Counted from the stretch's first letter, positions 16,078-25,326 are shown. The stretch is 64,000 nucleotides of DNA from Branchiibius sp. NY16-3462-2 (GCF_001594145.1 NZ_LVCF01000038.1:124001-188000); one strand, 5' to 3'. Made by a program: numbers and translations. Notes: a model not told the origin generated them from the letters alone.

Positions 16078-16674
16078 TCAGTCGATCGCCGCGCCGCGCT
16101 TGACCTTCGGCCGGGGGATGCGCGACATCCGCATCTGGAACGAGCGCATGACCGTGTAGAACGCGCTGCCCTTGGGCGGCGGAGTGCCGAACTTGGCGGT
16201 GACCTTGCGCTTCACCCGCCGCCACAACAGTGCGGAGTCAATCACCCCGGCGACCAGAATCAGCCAGACCACCAAGAGACCGCCGAACTGCAGTGCCCGC
16301 ACGGGCAGGAAGGTGAGCACCAGCACCACCAGCATCAGCGGCAGGATCAGTTCGCCGACGTTGAGGCGGGAGTCGACGATGTCGCGGATGTAGCTCTTGA
16401 CCGGTCCGCGGTCCTTGGGCGGCAGGGCGCTCTCGTCACCGGCCATTTGGGCCGCGCGCACCCGCGCACGCTCCTCGCGGGCCTGGTTTCGGGCTTCCTT
16501 CTTGGCGGACTTGCGATCCTCCGGCACCAGGGGGCGACGCAGCGCCGCTTCGGCCTCTTTCCGCTTCGGAGTGGGCCGGCCCTTCTTGGCCGTTTCACCG
16601 GTCGCCAAGACCTCGCTCACCTCCGGGGTGGCCTGCGGGGTTTCCACGACGCTGTCTTTGCTACGACCGAACAC
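16078..16674 (-). CDS. DUF3043 domain membrane protein
   Basis: A 198-residue protein. The N-terminal half is basic and hydrophilic, with the family hallmark KGRPTPKRKEAEAALRRPLVP and a Lys/Arg/Ala-rich helix. Two closely spaced transmembrane helices follow (about 115-160, LILPLMLVVLVLTFLPVRAL and LLVVWLILVAGVIDSALLW), then a basic tail. This matches actinobacterial DUF3043, whose function is unknown. The GTG start at 16674 is supported by an upstream -10 hexamer; the divergent M20 peptidase gene begins 33 bp away. Confidence 0.88.
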   Translation of the reverse strand: MFGRSKDSVVETPQATPEVSEVLATGETAKKGRPTPKRKEAEAALRRPLVPEDRKSAKKEARNQAREERARVRAAQMAGDESALPPKDRGPVKSYIRDIVDSRLNVGELILPLMLVVLVLTFLPVRALQFGGLLVVWLILVAGVIDSALLWRRVKRKVTAKFGTPPPKGSAFYTVMRSFQMRMSRIPRPKVKRGAAID

Positions 16675-16680
16675 GGAGCT

Positions 16681-16686
16681 ATTTTC
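16681..16686 (-). promoter_or_regulatory. -10 hexamer for the DUF3043 gene
   Basis: Minus-strand GAAAAT lies six bases before the GTG at 16674. It is back-to-back with the TAGGGT for the divergent peptidase gene at 16696-16701. Confidence 0.4.
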
Positions 16687-16695
16687 CCACACCCG

Positions 16696-16701
16696 TAGGG
16701 T
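16696..16701 (+). promoter_or_regulatory. -10 hexamer for the M20 peptidase gene (leaderless type)
   Basis: TAGGGT lies six bases before the GTG at 16708. Confidence 0.5.
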
Positions 16702-16707
16702 GAACAA

Positions 16708-18090
16708 GTGACGTCTTCCAGCAGCCCCATCAGTGCGCAGCGCCGCTCCGAACTCGCCCAGCGGATCCAGGATGCGATGCCCGGTGTCCGCAGCGATCTG
16801 GAAGCGCTGACCCGCATCCCCAGCGTGTCGCTGGGCTCCTTCGACCAGGCCCATGTCGACCAGAGCGCTCAGGCCGTCGCCGAGTTGTTACGCGCGGAGG
16901 GACTCGAGGTCCAGATCGTGCGCGAGGGCGGGGCTCCGGCGGTGCTCGCCCACAAAGCCGGTCCGGCAGGCGCGCCGACGATCACGCTCTACGCGCACCA
17001 CGACGTACAACCACCGGGCGACGAGAAGGACTGGGACAGTAAGCCGTTCGAACCTGTCGAGCGGGACGGGCGGCTGTACGGTCGCGGCGCCGCCGACGAC
17101 AAGGCAGGGGTGATGGCCCACATCGCCGCGCTGCGGGCGCACGGTGACCAGCTGCCGGTCGGCGTGAACATCTTCGTCGAGGGCGAGGAGGAGGCCGGCT
17201 CGGAGTCGCTGCCTGCCATCCTCGAAAAGTACGGCGATGCGCTGGCCGCCGACGCGATCGTGCTGGCGGACTCGCAGAACTGGGAGATCGGCACCCCGGC
17301 CCTGACGACCACCCTGCGCGGTCTGGTGCGTGCGGTGGTGACCGTCCGCACGCTGTCGCACAGTGTGCATTCGGGGATGTTCGGCGGCCCGCTGCCCGAT
17401 GCGTTGACCGCACTGGCCCAGTTGCTGACCCGGTTGCACGACGAGAAGGGGGACGTCGCCGTACCCGGCCTGGTCAGCGACGACGTGACCGAATTGGCGT
17501 ACGACGAGCAGCGGCTGCGCGCCGAGTCCGGCGCGTTACCGGGGACCCGGCTGATCGGCACCGGAACGATCCTGCAGCGCCTGTGGGGCAAACCCACGAT
17601 GACGGTGATCGGGATCGATGCCCCGAGCGTCGCGACCGCGTCCAACACCCTGGTCGCATCGGCCAGCGCCAAGCTGTCGATGCGGATCGCGCCCAGCCAG
17701 GACCCGCAGGTCGCGTGGGAGGCGCTGCGCGACTTCGTGCTCGCGCAGGACGTGTGGGGCGCGCAGATCGAGATCGACCTGGACGACATCGGGCCAGGTT
17801 TCAGCGCGAACACCCAGGGTCCGGTCTACGACGCGACCCGAGCAGCGTTCGCGTCGGCCTGGGACGGCACCGATCCGGTCGACATCGGCGTCGGCGGGTC
17901 GATCCCGTTCGTGGCTGCCTTCGCGGAGCGCTTCCCGCAGGCGGCCATCCTGGTGACCGGCGTCGAGGACCCGGACACCCGCGCCCACGGCGCCAACGAG
18001 AGCCTGCACCTGGCGGAGTTCGAGAAGGTCTGTCTGGCCGAGGCGTTGTTGCTGGAGCAGTTGGGCACGCAGGGAAAGGCCGATGACTGA
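16708..18090 (+). CDS. M20 family dipeptidase
   Basis: A 460-residue zinc peptidase of the M20 (CNDP/DapE-like) family. The metal-binding motifs are YAHHDVQPPG, GRGAADDKAGVMAH and EGEEEAGSESL; the dimerisation domain includes LSHSVHSGMFGGPLPDALTAL and the C-terminal metal ligand region has ANESLHLAEFEKV. It is cytosolic and likely hydrolyses dipeptides; the exact substrate is not shown. Its stop overlaps the start of the next gene (TGATG), the first of three coupled genes to 20272. Confidence 0.93.
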   Translation: MTSSSSPISAQRRSELAQRIQDAMPGVRSDLEALTRIPSVSLGSFDQAHVDQSAQAVAELLRAEGLEVQIVREGGAPAVLAHKAGPAGAPTITLYAHHDVQPPGDEKDWDSKPFEPVERDGRLYGRGAADDKAGVMAHIAALRAHGDQLPVGVNIFVEGEEEAGSESLPAILEKYGDALAADAIVLADSQNWEIGTPALTTTLRGLVRAVVTVRTLSHSVHSGMFGGPLPDALTALAQLLTRLHDEKGDVAVPGLVSDDVTELAYDEQRLRAESGALPGTRLIGTGTILQRLWGKPTMTVIGIDAPSVATASNTLVASASAKLSMRIAPSQDPQVAWEALRDFVLAQDVWGAQIEIDLDDIGPGFSANTQGPVYDATRAAFASAWDGTDPVDIGVGGSIPFVAAFAERFPQAAILVTGVEDPDTRAHGANESLHLAEFEKVCLAEALLLEQLGTQGKADD

Positions 18091-19136
18091 TGGCACAAGG
18101 CAGTTACGTGGAGCAGTCCTACGAGCGGGACACCCGCTACATCAACGACCGCATCACCAGCGACGGCTCGGGGCAGTGGCCGGTCGAGCCCGGCCGCTAC
18201 CGCCTGGTGGTCAGCCGGGCCTGCCCGTGGGCCAGCCGCCTGGTGATCACCCGGCGGTTGCTGGGGTTGGAGGACGCGATCTCGATGGGGATCTGCGGTC
18301 CTACCCACGACGCCGACAGCTGGACGTTCGACCTCGACCCGGGTGGCCTGGACCCGGTGCTGAAGATCCCGCGGATCAAGGACGCCTACGAGAAACGGGA
18401 ACCCGGCTATCCGCGCGGCATCACGGTCCCGGCCATGGTCGAGATCGCCAGCGGCAAGGTGGTGACCAACGATTTCGCCCCGATGGAGTTGGACCTGATC
18501 ACTCAGTGGGGCTCCTTCCAGCGGCAGGGGGCACCGGATCTGTATCCCGAGGCGTTGCGCGAGCAGATGGACCCGTTGATGCGCCGGATCTACACCGAGG
18601 TCAACAACGGCGTCTACCGGTGCGGGTTCGCCGGCACCCAGGAGTCGTACGACGACGCGTATGACCGGCTGTTCACCGCCCTGGACTGGCTGACCGATCA
18701 CCTCAGCACCCGGCGCTATCTGATGGGGGACCACCTCACGGTCGCGGATATCCGTCTGTTCACCACCCTGGTGCGCTTCGATCCGGTCTACCACGGCCAC
18801 TTCAAGGCCAACCGCAGCAAACTTGCCGAGATGGAGGTGCTGTGGGCCTACGCCCGCGACCTGTTCTGGACCCCCGGATTCGGCGACACCGTCAATTTCA
18901 CCCAGATCAAACAGCACTACTACCGGGTGCATCGCGACATCAACCCGACCGGTGTCGTCCCGGACGGGCCGGATCTGGCCAACTGGGCCGTGCCGCACGG
19001 TCGGGAGGCCCTGGGCGGCAGTCCGTTCGGGGACGGCAGCGCGCCCGGACCCATCGCTCCTGGTGAGCGGGTCGACCCTGCGGACAACCCGTTCGCCGGG
19101 CCGGACGGTCTGCTGGTGCACCCTGCCGGGTCGTGA
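18090..19136 (+). CDS. Xi-class glutathione S-transferase, glutathionyl-hydroquinone reductase-like
   Basis: A 348-residue protein of the ECM4/YqjG type. The thioredoxin-fold domain carries the catalytic motif SRACPWAS (Cys near residue 46) and then the long xi-class insertion (WTFDLDPGG, VPAMVEIASGKVVTNDFAPM). The helical domain includes EVNNGVYRCGFAGTQE, YLMGDHLTVADIRLFTTL and VNFTQIKQHYYRVH. Known members reduce S-glutathionyl-hydroquinones. Most actinobacteria use mycothiol, so the true thiol substrate may differ. It is translationally coupled to the genes on both sides. Confidence 0.92.
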   Translation: MAQGSYVEQSYERDTRYINDRITSDGSGQWPVEPGRYRLVVSRACPWASRLVITRRLLGLEDAISMGICGPTHDADSWTFDLDPGGLDPVLKIPRIKDAYEKREPGYPRGITVPAMVEIASGKVVTNDFAPMELDLITQWGSFQRQGAPDLYPEALREQMDPLMRRIYTEVNNGVYRCGFAGTQESYDDAYDRLFTALDWLTDHLSTRRYLMGDHLTVADIRLFTTLVRFDPVYHGHFKANRSKLAEMEVLWAYARDLFWTPGFGDTVNFTQIKQHYYRVHRDINPTGVVPDGPDLANWAVPHGREALGGSPFGDGSAPGPIAPGERVDPADNPFAGPDGLLVHPAGS

Positions 19137-20272
19137 CTGCTCGGGTGGTCATCGCCCCCGACCGGTGGGGCCCGGTGGCAGCACCGCAGATCGCCGACGC
19201 CATGGCGCGCGGCTGGCGGACACGTAATCCGTCGGTGCAGGTGATCAGCTGTCCGCAGTCGAACGGGGACGCCGGTCTCATCGGGTCGATCGCCACGGCG
19301 AGACCCGACGCCACCATGGGTGTGTGCGAAGCCATCGGGTCCGGCGGTTCGCCCGTCCTCGTCCCTTACGTTCAGGTCGAGGATGAGGGTTCCCGCACGG
19401 CGTACCTGCCCCTGTCGTCCGGGCAGGCACCCGGTAGTGGTGGCAGTTCCTACGTCACCGGCCGGGCGATTCGCGACCTGATGGCCGCCGGCGTCGATTG
19501 CATCGTGGTGGGTCTGGCCGACAGCGGAGCGCTGGATGGCGGAGCGGGATTCATCTCGGGCCTGGCCGGCGCCGCACCGCCCGGAAGTCGGCAGCACCCA
19601 GAGGCGCCCGTCGTGGCGTTGGCCAAACAGGTGGTGCACGACCACGGAGTGGATCTGGTGGGCGCCTACGACACCGCCATCCCGTTGCTCGGCCTGACGG
19701 GAGCTGCGGCAGCTGCGCAGGACGGCCTCGGCCTGGACCCGTACCAAGCCCAGGATGCCGAGGCCTGGATGAGCCGGTGGGCCCACGACCTCCAGCAGCT
19801 GCTGCCCGGCCGGACCGATCTGCTGACCGGCAAGGCGCACCGCCACGACCGGACACCCGGCGCCGGTGCCGGAGGGGGAGTGGGCTTCGCGCTCGCGGCG
19901 CTGGGGGCAGACCTGCGCCCGGCTGCCGAGGTCGTCGCGGAGGCTACCGGGCTCAGCGACGCGATCCGGGCCGGTGACCTGGTCGTCACCGGAACGCTGG
20001 TGTTCGACTGGCACGAACTGAGCGACAGTGTGGTGCTACAGGTCGGCTCATCGGCGCAGGCCCTCGCCCGGCCGGCCGTGATCCTGGCGGGCCGGGTCGA
20101 CGTCGGACGCCGCGAGCTGATGAGTCTTGGCTTCTCCGGCGGGTACGGCGTCGTGCAGTCCCCGCGTACCCCGCTTCCGGGACAGGCTGCTGAGATCACT
20201 TCTGCCGTCGAACAGCTGGCCTACCGGGTGGCCGGGACCTGGACACCTGTCGACAGCAGCCCGCACGGATGA
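19133..20272 (+). CDS. Glycerate kinase family protein, divergent
   Basis: A 379-residue protein starting at GTG that overlaps the previous stop (GTGA). It keeps the overall GarK/GlxK pattern: VVIAPDRWGPVAAPQIADAM at the N-terminus, VVGLADSGALDGGAGF, and the Gly-rich PGAGAGGGVGFALAALGADL. The usual FKGS lysine near the N-terminus is absent (DRWGP), and the typical DLVITGEG segment reads DLVVTGTLVF. M. tuberculosis Rv2205c, at the equivalent place next to the HesB-type protein, is similarly placed. Kinase activity is therefore uncertain. Confidence 0.72.
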   Translation: MTARVVIAPDRWGPVAAPQIADAMARGWRTRNPSVQVISCPQSNGDAGLIGSIATARPDATMGVCEAIGSGGSPVLVPYVQVEDEGSRTAYLPLSSGQAPGSGGSSYVTGRAIRDLMAAGVDCIVVGLADSGALDGGAGFISGLAGAAPPGSRQHPEAPVVALAKQVVHDHGVDLVGAYDTAIPLLGLTGAAAAAQDGLGLDPYQAQDAEAWMSRWAHDLQQLLPGRTDLLTGKAHRHDRTPGAGAGGGVGFALAALGADLRPAAEVVAEATGLSDAIRAGDLVVTGTLVFDWHELSDSVVLQVGSSAQALARPAVILAGRVDVGRRELMSLGFSGGYGVVQSPRTPLPGQAAEITSAVEQLAYRVAGTWTPVDSSPHG

Positions 20273-20408
20273 ACGCTCCACAGGCATCCAAGGGTTATCG
20301 TGATGGAACGGGAAGAATCGACGGACGCCTCACGTTGACGCTGCTGAGGCCGACGACGGCACCACGAGATCCAGACTTATATCCACTAGACGGACGAAGG
20401 ATTCACCA

Positions 20409-20777
20409 ATGACCTCATCGACCGACACCGGGACCCCGACCCAGTCCGAGACCCACGCTGTTCTGTTGACCGACGTGGCTGCCGCCAAGGTCAAGAGCCT
20501 GTTGGAGCAGGAGGGCCGTGATGACCTGCGCCTTCGCGTCGGGGTGCAGCCCGGTGGCTGCTCCGGCCTCATCTACCAGCTCTACTTCGACGAGCGCGCC
20601 CTGGATGGCGACCTGGTCCGTGACTTCGACGGTGTCGAGGTAGTGGTCGACCGGATGAGCGCGCCCTACCTGGACGGCGCCACCATCGACTTCGCCGACA
20701 CCATCGAGAAGCAGGGATTCACCATCGACAATCCCAACGCCGGCAGCTCCTGCGCCTGCGGTGACTCCTTCAGCTGA
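20409..20777 (+). CDS. erpA: Iron-sulfur cluster insertion protein, ErpA/HesB type
   Basis: A 122-residue A-type carrier that receives and delivers Fe-S clusters. The three conserved cysteines are in VGVQPGGCSGLIYQL and in the C-terminal SSCACGDSF motif. Length and motifs are standard. It lies 136 bp after the glycerate-kinase-like gene and just before cytochrome oxidase and adenosine kinase genes, the same neighbourhood as Rv2204c. Fe-S clients in this window include the Rieske protein and NarG/NarH. The 136 bp upstream gap has no clear promoter. Confidence 0.9.
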   Translation: MTSSTDTGTPTQSETHAVLLTDVAAAKVKSLLEQEGRDDLRLRVGVQPGGCSGLIYQLYFDERALDGDLVRDFDGVEVVVDRMSAPYLDGATIDFADTIEKQGFTIDNPNAGSSCACGDSFS

Positions 20778-20793
20778 CCGCTGCGAATCCACC

Positions 20794-20828
20794 AACGACC
20801 CCCAGCCGTGCACACGGCGGGGGTCGTT
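20794..20828. terminator. Stem-loop terminator after erpA
   Basis: Two nested stems: an outer 10 bp stem (AACGACCCCC with its complement) and an inner GCCGTG/CACGGC stem with a two-base loop, broken only by one bulged A. It starts 17 bp after the erpA stop. Confidence 0.82.
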
Positions 20829-20832
20829 GCCG

Positions 20833-20838
20833 TAAGTT
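20833..20838 (+). promoter_or_regulatory. -10 hexamer for the adenosine kinase gene (leaderless type)
   Basis: TAAGTT lies six bases before the ATG at 20845 and directly follows the erpA terminator. Confidence 0.5.
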
Positions 20839-20844
20839 TCCGGT

Positions 20845-21825
20845 ATGCGGATTGCCATCACCGGGTCGATTGCGACCGATCATCTGATGACGTTCAGCGG
20901 TCGCTTCGCCGACTCGCTGGTTGTTGAGCAACTGGACAAGGTCTCGTTGTCCTTCCTGGCCCAGGACCTGCAGATCCGCCGGGGCGGGGTGGCCGCGAAC
21001 ATTGCCTTCGGCATGGCGCGCCTGGGGCAGCAGCCCATCCTGGTCGGCGCGGTCGGCGAGGACTTCGATGACTACCGGTCGTGGTTGGAGCGACACGGTG
21101 TCGATTGCGATTCGGTGCATGTCTCCGAGACCCAGCACACCGCCCGGTTCGTCTGCACGACCGACGACGACATGGCCCAGATCGCGACGTTCTACGCCGG
21201 TGCAATGAGTGAGGCCCGGGACATCGAGCTTGCGCCGGTGGCGGCCCGGGTCGGTGACCTGGATCTGGTTCTCATCGGGGCCAACGATCCGGAGGGCATG
21301 CTTCGGCACACCACTGAGTGCCGCACCCGCAGTATCCCGTTCGTCGCGGATCCCTCCCAACAGCTGGCGTTCGCCGATGGTCCTTTCATCCGTCAATTGA
21401 TCGACGGTGCGGCCTATCTCTTCACCAACGAGTACGAAGCCCACCTGACCGAGCAGAAGACCGGGTGGAGCGCACAGGAGATCCTGGATCGAGTGGGCAC
21501 CCGGGTGGTCACCCAGGGCAGCAAGGGTGCGGTGATCCAGCGCACCGGCGAGCCCGAGATCCATGTGCCGGTGGCCGGTGAGGTACGCCGCGCCGACCCG
21601 ACCGGGGTCGGTGACGCCTTCCGGGCCGGCTACCTGTGCGGTCTGTCCTGGGGCCTTGCGCCCATGGAGTGTGCGCAGGTCGGGTCGATGCTCGCGACGT
21701 ACGTCATCGAGACAGTGGGCACCCAGGAGTACCACCTGACGGGCGCGGACTTCTTGCGGCGCTTGGAAGCGGCGTACGGCGCGGCCACGGCATCGGCCGT
21801 GCGGCCGCACCTGCGCGTGCGCTGA
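20845..21825 (+). CDS. adoK: PfkB family carbohydrate kinase, adenosine kinase type
   Basis: A 326-residue ribokinase-fold enzyme. It has ITGSIATDHLMTF at the N-terminus, the substrate-binding RRGGVAANIAFGMARLG, and the anion-hole/catalytic motif DPTGVGDAFRAGY near the C-terminus with the catalytic Asp. Sequence character and position beside ctaC and erpA match M. tuberculosis Rv2202c, shown to be an adenosine kinase. It would phosphorylate adenosine to AMP, for example adenosine released from S-adenosylhomocysteine. The leaderless-type promoter supports this ATG. Confidence 0.85.
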   Translation: MRIAITGSIATDHLMTFSGRFADSLVVEQLDKVSLSFLAQDLQIRRGGVAANIAFGMARLGQQPILVGAVGEDFDDYRSWLERHGVDCDSVHVSETQHTARFVCTTDDDMAQIATFYAGAMSEARDIELAPVAARVGDLDLVLIGANDPEGMLRHTTECRTRSIPFVADPSQQLAFADGPFIRQLIDGAAYLFTNEYEAHLTEQKTGWSAQEILDRVGTRVVTQGSKGAVIQRTGEPEIHVPVAGEVRRADPTGVGDAFRAGYLCGLSWGLAPMECAQVGSMLATYVIETVGTQEYHLTGADFLRRLEAAYGAATASAVRPHLRVR

Positions 21826-21833
21826 GAAGGGTC

Positions 21834-22562
21834 ATGCCGGCGCGTCCGCCCTACCCACCGATCGAGCCACCGCCGACCGCCTGGCGGTTACAGGATGCTC
21901 CGGACCGGGCGCAGGACCTGCTGGCCAGCGGCGCGGATCTCGCGCCGGGGACCCTGCTATCGGCGTACCGCATGGGGTTGTTCCCTATGGGCCTCGGCCC
22001 TGGGGGCGCCGAGCCGATCGGCTGGTGGTCGCCGGTACGCCGGGGAGTGCTGACACCGGGCGATCATCACGTGCAACGGTCACTGCGACGCTCCGCGCGG
22101 CGGCTGCGGGTCAGCGTTGATGAAGCGTTCGACGGCGTGGTCGCTGCCTGCGCCGACGCGTCACGGGACGGCCGCTGGATCACTCCGGCAGTCGCCCACG
22201 CCTACCGTGCGCTGCACGACCTGGGCTGGGCGCACTCCGTGGAGGTCTGGGCAGGCACGGAACTTGCCGGTGGCCTCTACGGAGTGTCCATCGGTGGCTT
22301 CTTCGCGGGGGAGTCGATGTTCCACCGGCACACCGACGCCGGCAAGGTCGCCCTGTGGGCACTGGCCGCCGCGGTCCTTGCCCATCCGGACGGCCTGATC
22401 GACGTCCAGTGGCAGACCGAGCACCTGCGCACCCAGGGGGTTCGTGAGGTGTCCCGGCAGCGGTACCTTGACCTGCTCCCGGCGGCGCTGCGTGCCCCCG
22501 TGCCGGCATTGCTGCGCGGCGAGGCGGCGGCGCCAGGATTGATGCCGACTCGTGATCGGTGA
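21834..22562 (+). CDS. aat: Leucyl/phenylalanyl-tRNA--protein transferase
   Basis: A 242-residue enzyme that adds Leu or Phe to N-terminal basic residues of proteins, marking them for N-end-rule degradation. Family motifs are AYRMGLFPMG, WWSPVRRGVL, DGRWITPAVAHAYRALHDLG, SVEVW and GLYGVSIGGFFAGESMFHR. It begins 8 bp after the adenosine kinase gene and is probably cotranscribed. ATG at 21834 is chosen because the earlier in-frame sequence runs through the upstream gene. Confidence 0.95.
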   Translation: MPARPPYPPIEPPPTAWRLQDAPDRAQDLLASGADLAPGTLLSAYRMGLFPMGLGPGGAEPIGWWSPVRRGVLTPGDHHVQRSLRRSARRLRVSVDEAFDGVVAACADASRDGRWITPAVAHAYRALHDLGWAHSVEVWAGTELAGGLYGVSIGGFFAGESMFHRHTDAGKVALWALAAAVLAHPDGLIDVQWQTEHLRTQGVREVSRQRYLDLLPAALRAPVPALLRGEAAAPGLMPTRDR

Positions 22563-22600
22563 CTATGGTGACCTCCCCGCAGGAACGAATGGGACTGGGA

Positions 22601-22606
22601 TAGGGT
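22601..22606 (+). promoter_or_regulatory. -10 hexamer for the ctaCDF operon (leaderless type)
   Basis: TAGGGT lies six bases before the ctaC GTG at 22613. Confidence 0.5.
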
Positions 22607-22612
22607 TTCCCC

Positions 22613-23572
22613 GTGCACGGAACCGATCATCGCGAAGCTGACGAGCCAGGCTTGCGCTCACGCAGCGACCAGCAGAAAACGCCCGCCGGACACCGTCATT
22701 CGCGCATCGCCTTCGGCGCGCTCCTTGCGGTCGCGACGGTGGTCCTGACCGGTTGCAACGCGACCGTGGACCGCGGCTTCCTCCCCAAGGGTGTGACTGC
22801 CGTGACCCCGGAGGTGACGGACTTCTGGAAGGCCACCTGGCTGTGGGGTCTGGCGGTCGGTGTTCTGGTCTGGGGTCTGACGCTGTACTGCGTCGTCCGC
22901 TACCGCCGCAAGAAGTCCGACACCGGTCTTCCGCCGCAGTTGGCTTACAACGTCCCGATCGAGATCCTCTACACCGTCGTGCCGGTGTTCATGGTCGCCG
23001 TGCTCTTCGGCAAGACCGTGGAACTCGAGAACAAGATACTCGACATCCAGCCCAACCCGAACGTCACCATCAACGTGGTCGGCAAGCAGTGGTCATGGGA
23101 CTTCAACTACGTGGGTGCGGACGTCTACGACACCGGCATCCAGGCCGACCTGCAAAGCGGGAAGCCGGGACAGGAAGCGGACCTGCCCACCCTGTACCTG
23201 CCGGTGAACGAGCGGGTCGAGTTCGTGCTCACCACGCGCGATGTGATCCATTCCTTCTGGGTGGTGCCGTTCCTGCAGAAGATGGACATGATCCCCGGCA
23301 AGGTCAACAGGTTCCAGGTCACCCCGACCCAGATCGGCACCTTCCGCGGCAAGTGCGCCGAACTGTGCGGTGCCTACCACTCGGACATGCTTTTCAACGT
23401 GAAGGTCGTCTCCAAGGCGGACTACGAGGCCCACCTGCAATCTCTGCGTGACCGCGGCCAGGTCGGCTTCCTGTCCAACGCGCTGAACCGCTCGACGCTG
23501 GAGCCCGGTCAGCAGCAGTACCTACCCGAAGGCGTCAAGGAGTCCGACATCAAGGAGGACGCAACATCATGA
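22613..23572 (+). CDS. ctaC: Cytochrome c oxidase subunit II
   Basis: A 319-residue lipoprotein subunit of the aa3 oxidase that accepts electrons from the diheme QcrC. A lipobox VVLTGC places the lipid-modified Cys at residue 48, after an unusually long polar N-terminus. Two transmembrane helices follow (about 75-95 and 115-135). The cupredoxin domain carries the binuclear CuA motif CAELCGAYHSDM and the upstream RDVIHSFWVVPF histidine. The gene overlaps ctaD by ATGA. Confidence 0.96.
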   Translation: MHGTDHREADEPGLRSRSDQQKTPAGHRHSRIAFGALLAVATVVLTGCNATVDRGFLPKGVTAVTPEVTDFWKATWLWGLAVGVLVWGLTLYCVVRYRRKKSDTGLPPQLAYNVPIEILYTVVPVFMVAVLFGKTVELENKILDIQPNPNVTINVVGKQWSWDFNYVGADVYDTGIQADLQSGKPGQEADLPTLYLPVNERVEFVLTTRDVIHSFWVVPFLQKMDMIPGKVNRFQVTPTQIGTFRGKCAELCGAYHSDMLFNVKVVSKADYEAHLQSLRDRGQVGFLSNALNRSTLEPGQQQYLPEGVKESDIKEDATS

Positions 23573-25326
23573 CGAGCACCCTCGATCCCGCCACAGGGAC
23601 GATCCCCGCGCCTCGGGTTCCCCGGGAGGACCGGGTCGGCCGCACCTTCGTGAAGTACATCACCACGACGGACCACAAGGTCATCGGCAACCTGTACTTC
23701 ATCACCTCGTTCACGTTCTTCCTGATCGGCGGCCTGATGGCTCTGCTGATCCGCGCCGAACTGATCGAGCCCGGCCTGCAGGTCGTCGACAACCCGGAAC
23801 AGTTCAACCAGCTGTTCACCATGCACGGCACGATCATGCTGCTGTTGTTTGCGACCCCGCTGTTCGCGGGCTTTGCCAACGCTTTGGTTCCCTTGCAGAT
23901 CGGTTCGCCGGACGTCGCCTTCCCGCGGCTGAACATGTTCGCCTACTGGCTCTACCTCTTCGGTGGCCTGATCGCTTCGGCGGGCTTCCTCACGCCACAG
24001 GGTGCTGCCGCCTTCGGTTGGTTCGCCTACGCGCCGCTGTCGGACACCACCTTCAGCCCGGGCCTGGGCGGCAACCTGTGGGTCTTCGGTCTGGCCCTGG
24101 GTGGTTTCGGCACGATCCTGGGTTCGGTCAACTTCATCACCACGATCATCTGTCTGCGCGCACCCGGTATGACCATGTTCCGGATGCCGATCTTCACCTG
24201 GACGATCCTGATCACCTCGTTGCTGGCGATCATCGTCTTCCCGGTGCTGGCGGCCGCGATGTTCGGCCTGGGTCTGGACCGGGTGATGGGCGCCCACGTC
24301 TTCGATCCAGAAACCGGCGGAGCGCTGCTGTGGCAACACATGTTCTGGTTCTTCGGGCACCCGGAGGTCTATATCATCGCGTTGCCCTTCTTCGGGATCA
24401 TCTCCGAAGTCCTGCCGGTATTCAGCCGCAAACCGATCTTCGGTTATAAGACGTTGGTCTTCGCGACCATTGCGATCGCCGCGCTGTCGGTGAGTGTGTG
24501 GGCCCACCACATGTACGCCACCGGTCAGGTGCTGCTGCCGTTCTTCGCGATCATGACCATGCTGATCGCGGTGCCGACCGGCGTGAAGTTCTTCAACTGG
24601 ATCGGCACGATGTGGGGCGGCTCGCTGACCTTCGAGACCCCGATGCTGTGGGCGATCGGGTTCTTGGTGACCTTCCTGTTCGGTGGTCTGACCGGTGTCA
24701 TCCTGTCCAGCCCCGCGCTGGACTTCCACCTGTCCGACTCCTACTTCGTGGTGGCCCACTTCCACTACGTGGTGTTCGGAACCGTCGTCTTCGCGATGTT
24801 CGCCGGGTGGTACTTCTGGTGGCCGAAGCTCACCGGCCGGATGCTCGATGAGAAGTTGGGCAAGATCCACTTCTGGATGCTGTTCATCGGCTTCCACATG
24901 ACCTTCCTGATCCAGCACTGGCTGGGTGTGGCCGGTATGCCGCGTCGCTACGCGGACTACCTGCCCGAGGACGGATTCCAGTGGATGAACGACGTGTCCA
25001 GTGCCGGTGCGCTGCTCCTGAGCCTGTCGATGCTGCCGTTCCTGTACAACGTGTGGAAGACCTGGCGGACCGCCCCGCTCGTGACCGTCGATGACCCCTG
25101 GGGTTACGGCGCGTCGCTGGAGTGGGCGACATCCTGCCCGCCGCCGCGGCATAACTTCGACCGCATCCCGCGGATCCGCTCGGAGCGTCCCGCGTTCGAC
25201 CTGCACCACCCGGAGGCGGCGGCCAGTTCGGTTGCGCCTGCCCCGGATCTGGTGTCGCAGATCGTCGGCCCGGCCGATCGCGGCGGTCAGACGTTCGGTG
25301 GCGAAGATGCGGGGGAGAGCCGATGA
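23569..25326 (+). CDS. ctaD: Cytochrome c oxidase subunit I
   Basis: The 585-residue catalytic subunit of the aa3 oxidase, with 12 transmembrane helices, heme a and the heme a3-CuB centre. Recognisable parts are TTTDHKVIGNLYFITS at the N-terminus, FTMHGTIMLLLFATP (heme a ligand), WFFGHPEVYIIALP (CuB His and cross-linked Tyr), WAHHMYATG (CuB His pair) and VAHFHYVVFGTVVFAM (heme ligands). It is coupled to ctaC upstream and ctaF downstream. Confidence 0.97.
   Translation: MTSTLDPATGTIPAPRVPREDRVGRTFVKYITTTDHKVIGNLYFITSFTFFLIGGLMALLIRAELIEPGLQVVDNPEQFNQLFTMHGTIMLLLFATPLFAGFANALVPLQIGSPDVAFPRLNMFAYWLYLFGGLIASAGFLTPQGAAAFGWFAYAPLSDTTFSPGLGGNLWVFGLALGGFGTILGSVNFITTIICLRAPGMTMFRMPIFTWTILITSLLAIIVFPVLAAAMFGLGLDRVMGAHVFDPETGGALLWQHMFWFFGHPEVYIIALPFFGIISEVLPVFSRKPIFGYKTLVFATIAIAALSVSVWAHHMYATGQVLLPFFAIMTMLIAVPTGVKFFNWIGTMWGGSLTFETPMLWAIGFLVTFLFGGLTGVILSSPALDFHLSDSYFVVAHFHYVVFGTVVFAMFAGWYFWWPKLTGRMLDEKLGKIHFWMLFIGFHMTFLIQHWLGVAGMPRRYADYLPEDGFQWMNDVSSAGALLLSLSMLPFLYNVWKTWRTAPLVTVDDPWGYGASLEWATSCPPPRHNFDRIPRIRSERPAFDLHHPEAAASSVAPAPDLVSQIVGPADRGGQTFGGEDAGESR

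Noticed and set aside
23509..25209. Long open frame of 566 codons antisense to ctaD
   Set aside because: It mirrors ctaD exactly, is full of His, Gln and Arg runs without domains, and is a by-product of high GC content. The same holds for antisense frames opposite narG, narH, parE, qcrB and aroG.
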